Positions 61,792 to 64,000 of a DNA stretch of 64,000 nucleotides are shown one piece after another. Source of the stretch: Mycolicibacterium sp. CBMA 247 (lineage in GTDB: Bacteria; Actinomycetota; Actinomycetes; Mycobacteriales; Mycobacteriaceae); contig NZ_VTGX01000004.1 of NCBI RefSeq assembly GCF_009729095.1, positions 310,001 through 374,000 on the forward strand. Direction: 5' to 3'. Within the stretch, counting starts at the first letter, position 1. Each line of letters opens with the position of its first letter. The translations under genes were made by a program, and so were the position numbers. The notes below the pieces were generated by a model that was given only the letters and a program-made list of their open reading frames with translations, was not told the DNA's origin and made no database searches.

Positions 61792-62838
61792 TCACCGCAG
61801 ATTCGGCGCGGCCTTCCCGCTGATCAGCGGCAGATCCGGGTAGGTCACCACGCCGGGGGCCGCCGCGCACACCGCGGGCACCGAGTTGACGCAGTGTGCG
61901 GCAGTCGCGACGACACCGGACTCCGGGCCGTCCTCCCCCGCCTCGGACTGGAAGCCCTTGATGATGACCGTGAAGTCGGGGTGGCCGCGTACCTCCATCT
62001 CATAGCGCTGCCCGGCCGGGCCGAAAGTCCATGCGGGATCGAGGTTTTCCTCGCCCATCAGCCAGTTCACGGTCACCCGCACGACGGGCTCGTCGTCGAC
62101 GAGCGCCTCCCAGTGGAATTTGCGGCCGGCGACCTGCCCGGGTTCGATCACACCGATCGGCGAGTCGATGGGCGCGGTGGCCACGGCGATCTCCTGCGTG
62201 GCGCGGATCCGCGGATCGATCTTGAAACCGACGTGGTCGACGACCATCTTGACGGCCTGGATGAAGCCGCCGTCGAGCATCTTCTGCATCGGTCCGCTCA
62301 GCGCGGTGTCGGGCGTGCCGCCGAATCCCATCACGTGGCGCACCACGTCGGGCGCCTCATAGGTGCGCAGGTCGGAAAACTCCTCGGCACGAACGAAGTT
62401 CACCCCGGTGGCCATCGCGGAGAACACCAGGGGGAACTTCTCGCTGATCCCGCCGGGCGCGATGCCGGTGCCGTGCAGCGTGGCGTTGCCCTCCACCGCG
62501 GCGGCGCCCATCGGTGCGGCCTGCTTTTCGCTGGGGTACAGCCAGCCGACGGGGGTGATCACGTTCTTTCCCGAGCGCAGCAGCGCAGCGACCTCGTCGG
62601 GATTGGGGATGAGCGGCGAGTAGATCACCGCGTCGGCGTCCAGCGCCAGGATCTCCTCGGCGCTGTTGGTCGCGATGACACCGATCGGCCCGGTTCCGAT
62701 GAGCTCCCCGACATCGCGGCCGTTCTTGGCATCCGAGTACACCCAGCAGCCGACCAGCTCCAGCTCAGGATGTTCGAGGACACCTTTGATCGCGGCCACG
62801 CCGACCCCACCGGTAGCCCACTGCACGACTTTGAGCAC
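61792..62838 (-). CDS. Dihydrodipicolinate reductase-like NAD(P)-binding protein (Rv1059-like)
   Basis: 348 residues. GTG at 62838, with CGGAGGGG upstream; the longer ATG/GTG at 62874 would cross the KstR box. N-terminal WATGGVG is a Rossmann motif; the middle follows the DapB-like/amine dehydrogenase-like fold. Mycobacterial genomes carry many such paralogues linked to lipid or steroid degradation; substrate unknown. Likely KstR-controlled. Confidence 0.87.
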   Translation of the reverse strand: MLKVVQWATGGVGVAAIKGVLEHPELELVGCWVYSDAKNGRDVGELIGTGPIGVIATNSAEEILALDADAVIYSPLIPNPDEVAALLRSGKNVITPVGWLYPSEKQAAPMGAAAVEGNATLHGTGIAPGGISEKFPLVFSAMATGVNFVRAEEFSDLRTYEAPDVVRHVMGFGGTPDTALSGPMQKMLDGGFIQAVKMVVDHVGFKIDPRIRATQEIAVATAPIDSPIGVIEPGQVAGRKFHWEALVDDEPVVRVTVNWLMGEENLDPAWTFGPAGQRYEMEVRGHPDFTVIIKGFQSEAGEDGPESGVVATAAHCVNSVPAVCAAAPGVVTYPDLPLISGKAAPNLR

Positions 62839-62859
62839 GGCACACCCCTCCGAGGAAAC

Positions 62860-62873
62860 TAGAACGTGTTCCA
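62860..62873. promoter_or_regulatory. KstR-type operator in a divergent promoter
   Basis: TAGAACGTGTTCCA matches TNNAACNNGTTNNA at every fixed position. It lies 22 bp from the GTG of the left gene and 45 bp from the ATG of the right gene, so one site can repress both. Confidence 0.8.
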
Positions 62874-62917
62874 ACTATCTCTACACCACGGAAACCGCGA
62901 TCTGTATGTTTCTCGGC

Positions 62918-64000
62918 ATGGCTAACAAAGTTTTCGTCGTCGGCGTGGGGATGACGAAGTTCGAGAAACCAGGTCGCCGCGAAGGCTGGGACTACCCGGA
63001 CATGGCACGCGAGTCGGGCACCAAGGCGTTGGAGGACGCCGGCATCGACTACTCGCAGGTCCAGCAGGGTTACGTCGGGTACTGCTCGGGCGATTCCACC
63101 TCGGGCCAGCGTGCGCTCTACGAACTCGGCATGACCGGCATCCCGATCGTCAACGTCAACAACAACTGCTCCACCGGCTCGACCGCGCTCTACCTCGCCG
63201 CACAGGCGATTCGCGGCGGACTGGCAGACTGCACGATCGCGCTCGGCTTCGAGAAGATGCAGCCCGGCTCGCTGGGCGGCGGCGCGCAGGACCGTGAATC
63301 CCCGCTGGGCCGGCACGTCAAGGCCCTGGCCGAGATCGACGAGTTCGCCTTCCCCGTCGCGCCATGGATGTTCGGCGCGGCCGGCCGTGAGCACATGAAG
63401 AAGTACGGCACCACCGCCGAGCATTTCGCGAAGATCGGCTACAAGAACCACAAGCATTCGGTGAACAATCCGTATGCCCAGTTCCAGGACGAGTACACCC
63501 TCGACGACATCCTGGGCGCCAAGATGATCTCCGATCCGCTGACCAAGCTGCAGTGCTCGCCCACCTCCGACGGATCCGGAGCGGCGATCGTGGCCAGCGA
63601 GGCGTTCGTCGACAAGCACGGCCTGGCCGGTCAGGCCGTCGAGATCGTCGGGCAGGCGATGACCACCGACTTCGCCTCGACCTTCGACGGCAGCGCCGCC
63701 AACATCATCGGCCACGACATGAACGTGAAAGCCGCCCAACAGGTTTACTCGCAGTCCGGTCTCGGACCCGAGGACTTCCAGGTGATCGAGCTGCACGACT
63801 GCTTCAGCGCCAACGAACTACTGCTGTACGAGGCCCTGGGCCTGTGCGGTGAGGGTGAGGCGCCGCGCCTGATCGACAACAACGACACCACCTACGGCGG
63901 TCGTTGGGTGGTCAACCCGTCGGGTGGGCTGATCTCCAAGGGCCACCCGCTGGGTGCGACGGGCCTGGCCCAGTGCTCCGAGCTGACCTGGCAGCTGCGC
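62918..64000 (+). CDS. SCP-x-type thiolase / lipid-transfer protein (3' end missing)
   Basis: 361 codons to the window edge, still open. Thiolase fold with acyl-accepting Cys84 in NNNCSTGS, ELHDCFSANE and GHPLGATG. SCP-x thiolases cleave branched 3-ketoacyl-CoA, including sterol side chains. The KstR box 45 bp upstream supports a role in sterol degradation. The ATG is preceded by weak ribosome-site sequence. Confidence 0.9.
   Translation, partial: MANKVFVVGVGMTKFEKPGRREGWDYPDMARESGTKALEDAGIDYSQVQQGYVGYCSGDSTSGQRALYELGMTGIPIVNVNNNCSTGSTALYLAAQAIRGGLADCTIALGFEKMQPGSLGGGAQDRESPLGRHVKALAEIDEFAFPVAPWMFGAAGREHMKKYGTTAEHFAKIGYKNHKHSVNNPYAQFQDEYTLDDILGAKMISDPLTKLQCSPTSDGSGAAIVASEAFVDKHGLAGQAVEIVGQAMTTDFASTFDGSAANIIGHDMNVKAAQQVYSQSGLGPEDFQVIELHDCFSANELLLYEALGLCGEGEAPRLIDNNDTTYGGRWVVNPSGGLISKGHPLGATGLAQCSELTWQLR

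Overview
The window comes from a fast-growing mycobacterium (Mycolicibacterium type). Supporting signs are the uniformly high GC content, many leaderless ATG/GTG starts placed about 7 nt after a TANNNT box, and mycobacterium-specific genes: mca (mycothiol), pra, lipU, desA2, phoH2 with its small upstream partner, and a DosR (DevR) locus. From about 10.8 kb to 62.8 kb the gene order follows, in reverse, the M. tuberculosis block Rv1101c to Rv1059 as I recall it. Fast-grower-specific insertions interrupt it, the largest being the devR/devS cluster between fum and the Rv1096-type deacetylase. No rRNA, tRNA, insertion sequence, prophage or CRISPR array was seen.

Layout. 1-8.5 kb is accessory: the 3' part of a 3beta-HSD/epimerase, a DUF1876 gene, a tightly overlapping operon of two tandem formylglycine sulfatases, a HAD hydrolase and a formylglycine-generating enzyme, then a TetR regulator divergent from a P450. 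8.5-10.8 kb holds a two-gene SDR operon behind an exact KstR-type box. 10.8-16 kb holds an AI-2E-type permease, a dienelactone hydrolase, a DUF4245 protein, glpX and fum. 16-20.6 kb is the DosR dormancy cluster with two DosR-like boxes. 20.6-31.9 kb holds a polysaccharide deacetylase, phoH2 with a 44-codon upstream ORF, desA2, a long-form glyA, a DUF885 peptidase, coaA, three unassigned membrane proteins, a short-chain isoprenyl diphosphate synthase and a hemolysin III protein. 32-45.7 kb holds an unknown anchored protein, a ketosteroid isomerase-like protein, a YyaL-type protein, mca, greA, a GPP34 protein, metB, pra, a second proline-rich membrane protein, cbs, lipU and an SGNH hydrolase. 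45.8-52.7 kb holds fadA3, an AbiEi/nuclease-like protein, a BI-1 protein, echA9, echA8 and a membrane alpha/beta hydrolase. 52.7-64 kb holds a cysteine dioxygenase/rhodanese operon behind a 14-codon Cys-Cys leader ORF, lpqV, a SulP transporter, a CocE-type hydrolase, two patatins, a class II amidotransferase, a zinc alcohol dehydrogenase, and a KstR-type divergent pair (DapB-fold protein and SCP-x thiolase) running off the end.

How the genes work together. Three themes recur. One is sterol or lipid breakdown: two exact KstR-type operators, several SDR/HSD genes, P450, thiolases, crotonases and a KSI-like protein. The second is sulfur handling: sulfatases with their own activating enzyme, metB and cbs transsulfuration, mycothiol amidase, cysteine dioxygenase, rhodanese and a sulfate-type permease. 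The third is hypoxia or dormancy: devR-devS with nitroreductase, universal stress protein and a flavin-binding protein. The most interesting candidates for new biology are the cysteine dioxygenase leader peptide, the sulfatase-FGE-HAD operon in a steroid-like context, the phoH2 upstream ORF, the long Chlamydia-like glyA in the glyA1 position, and unusually long perfect intergenic hairpins.
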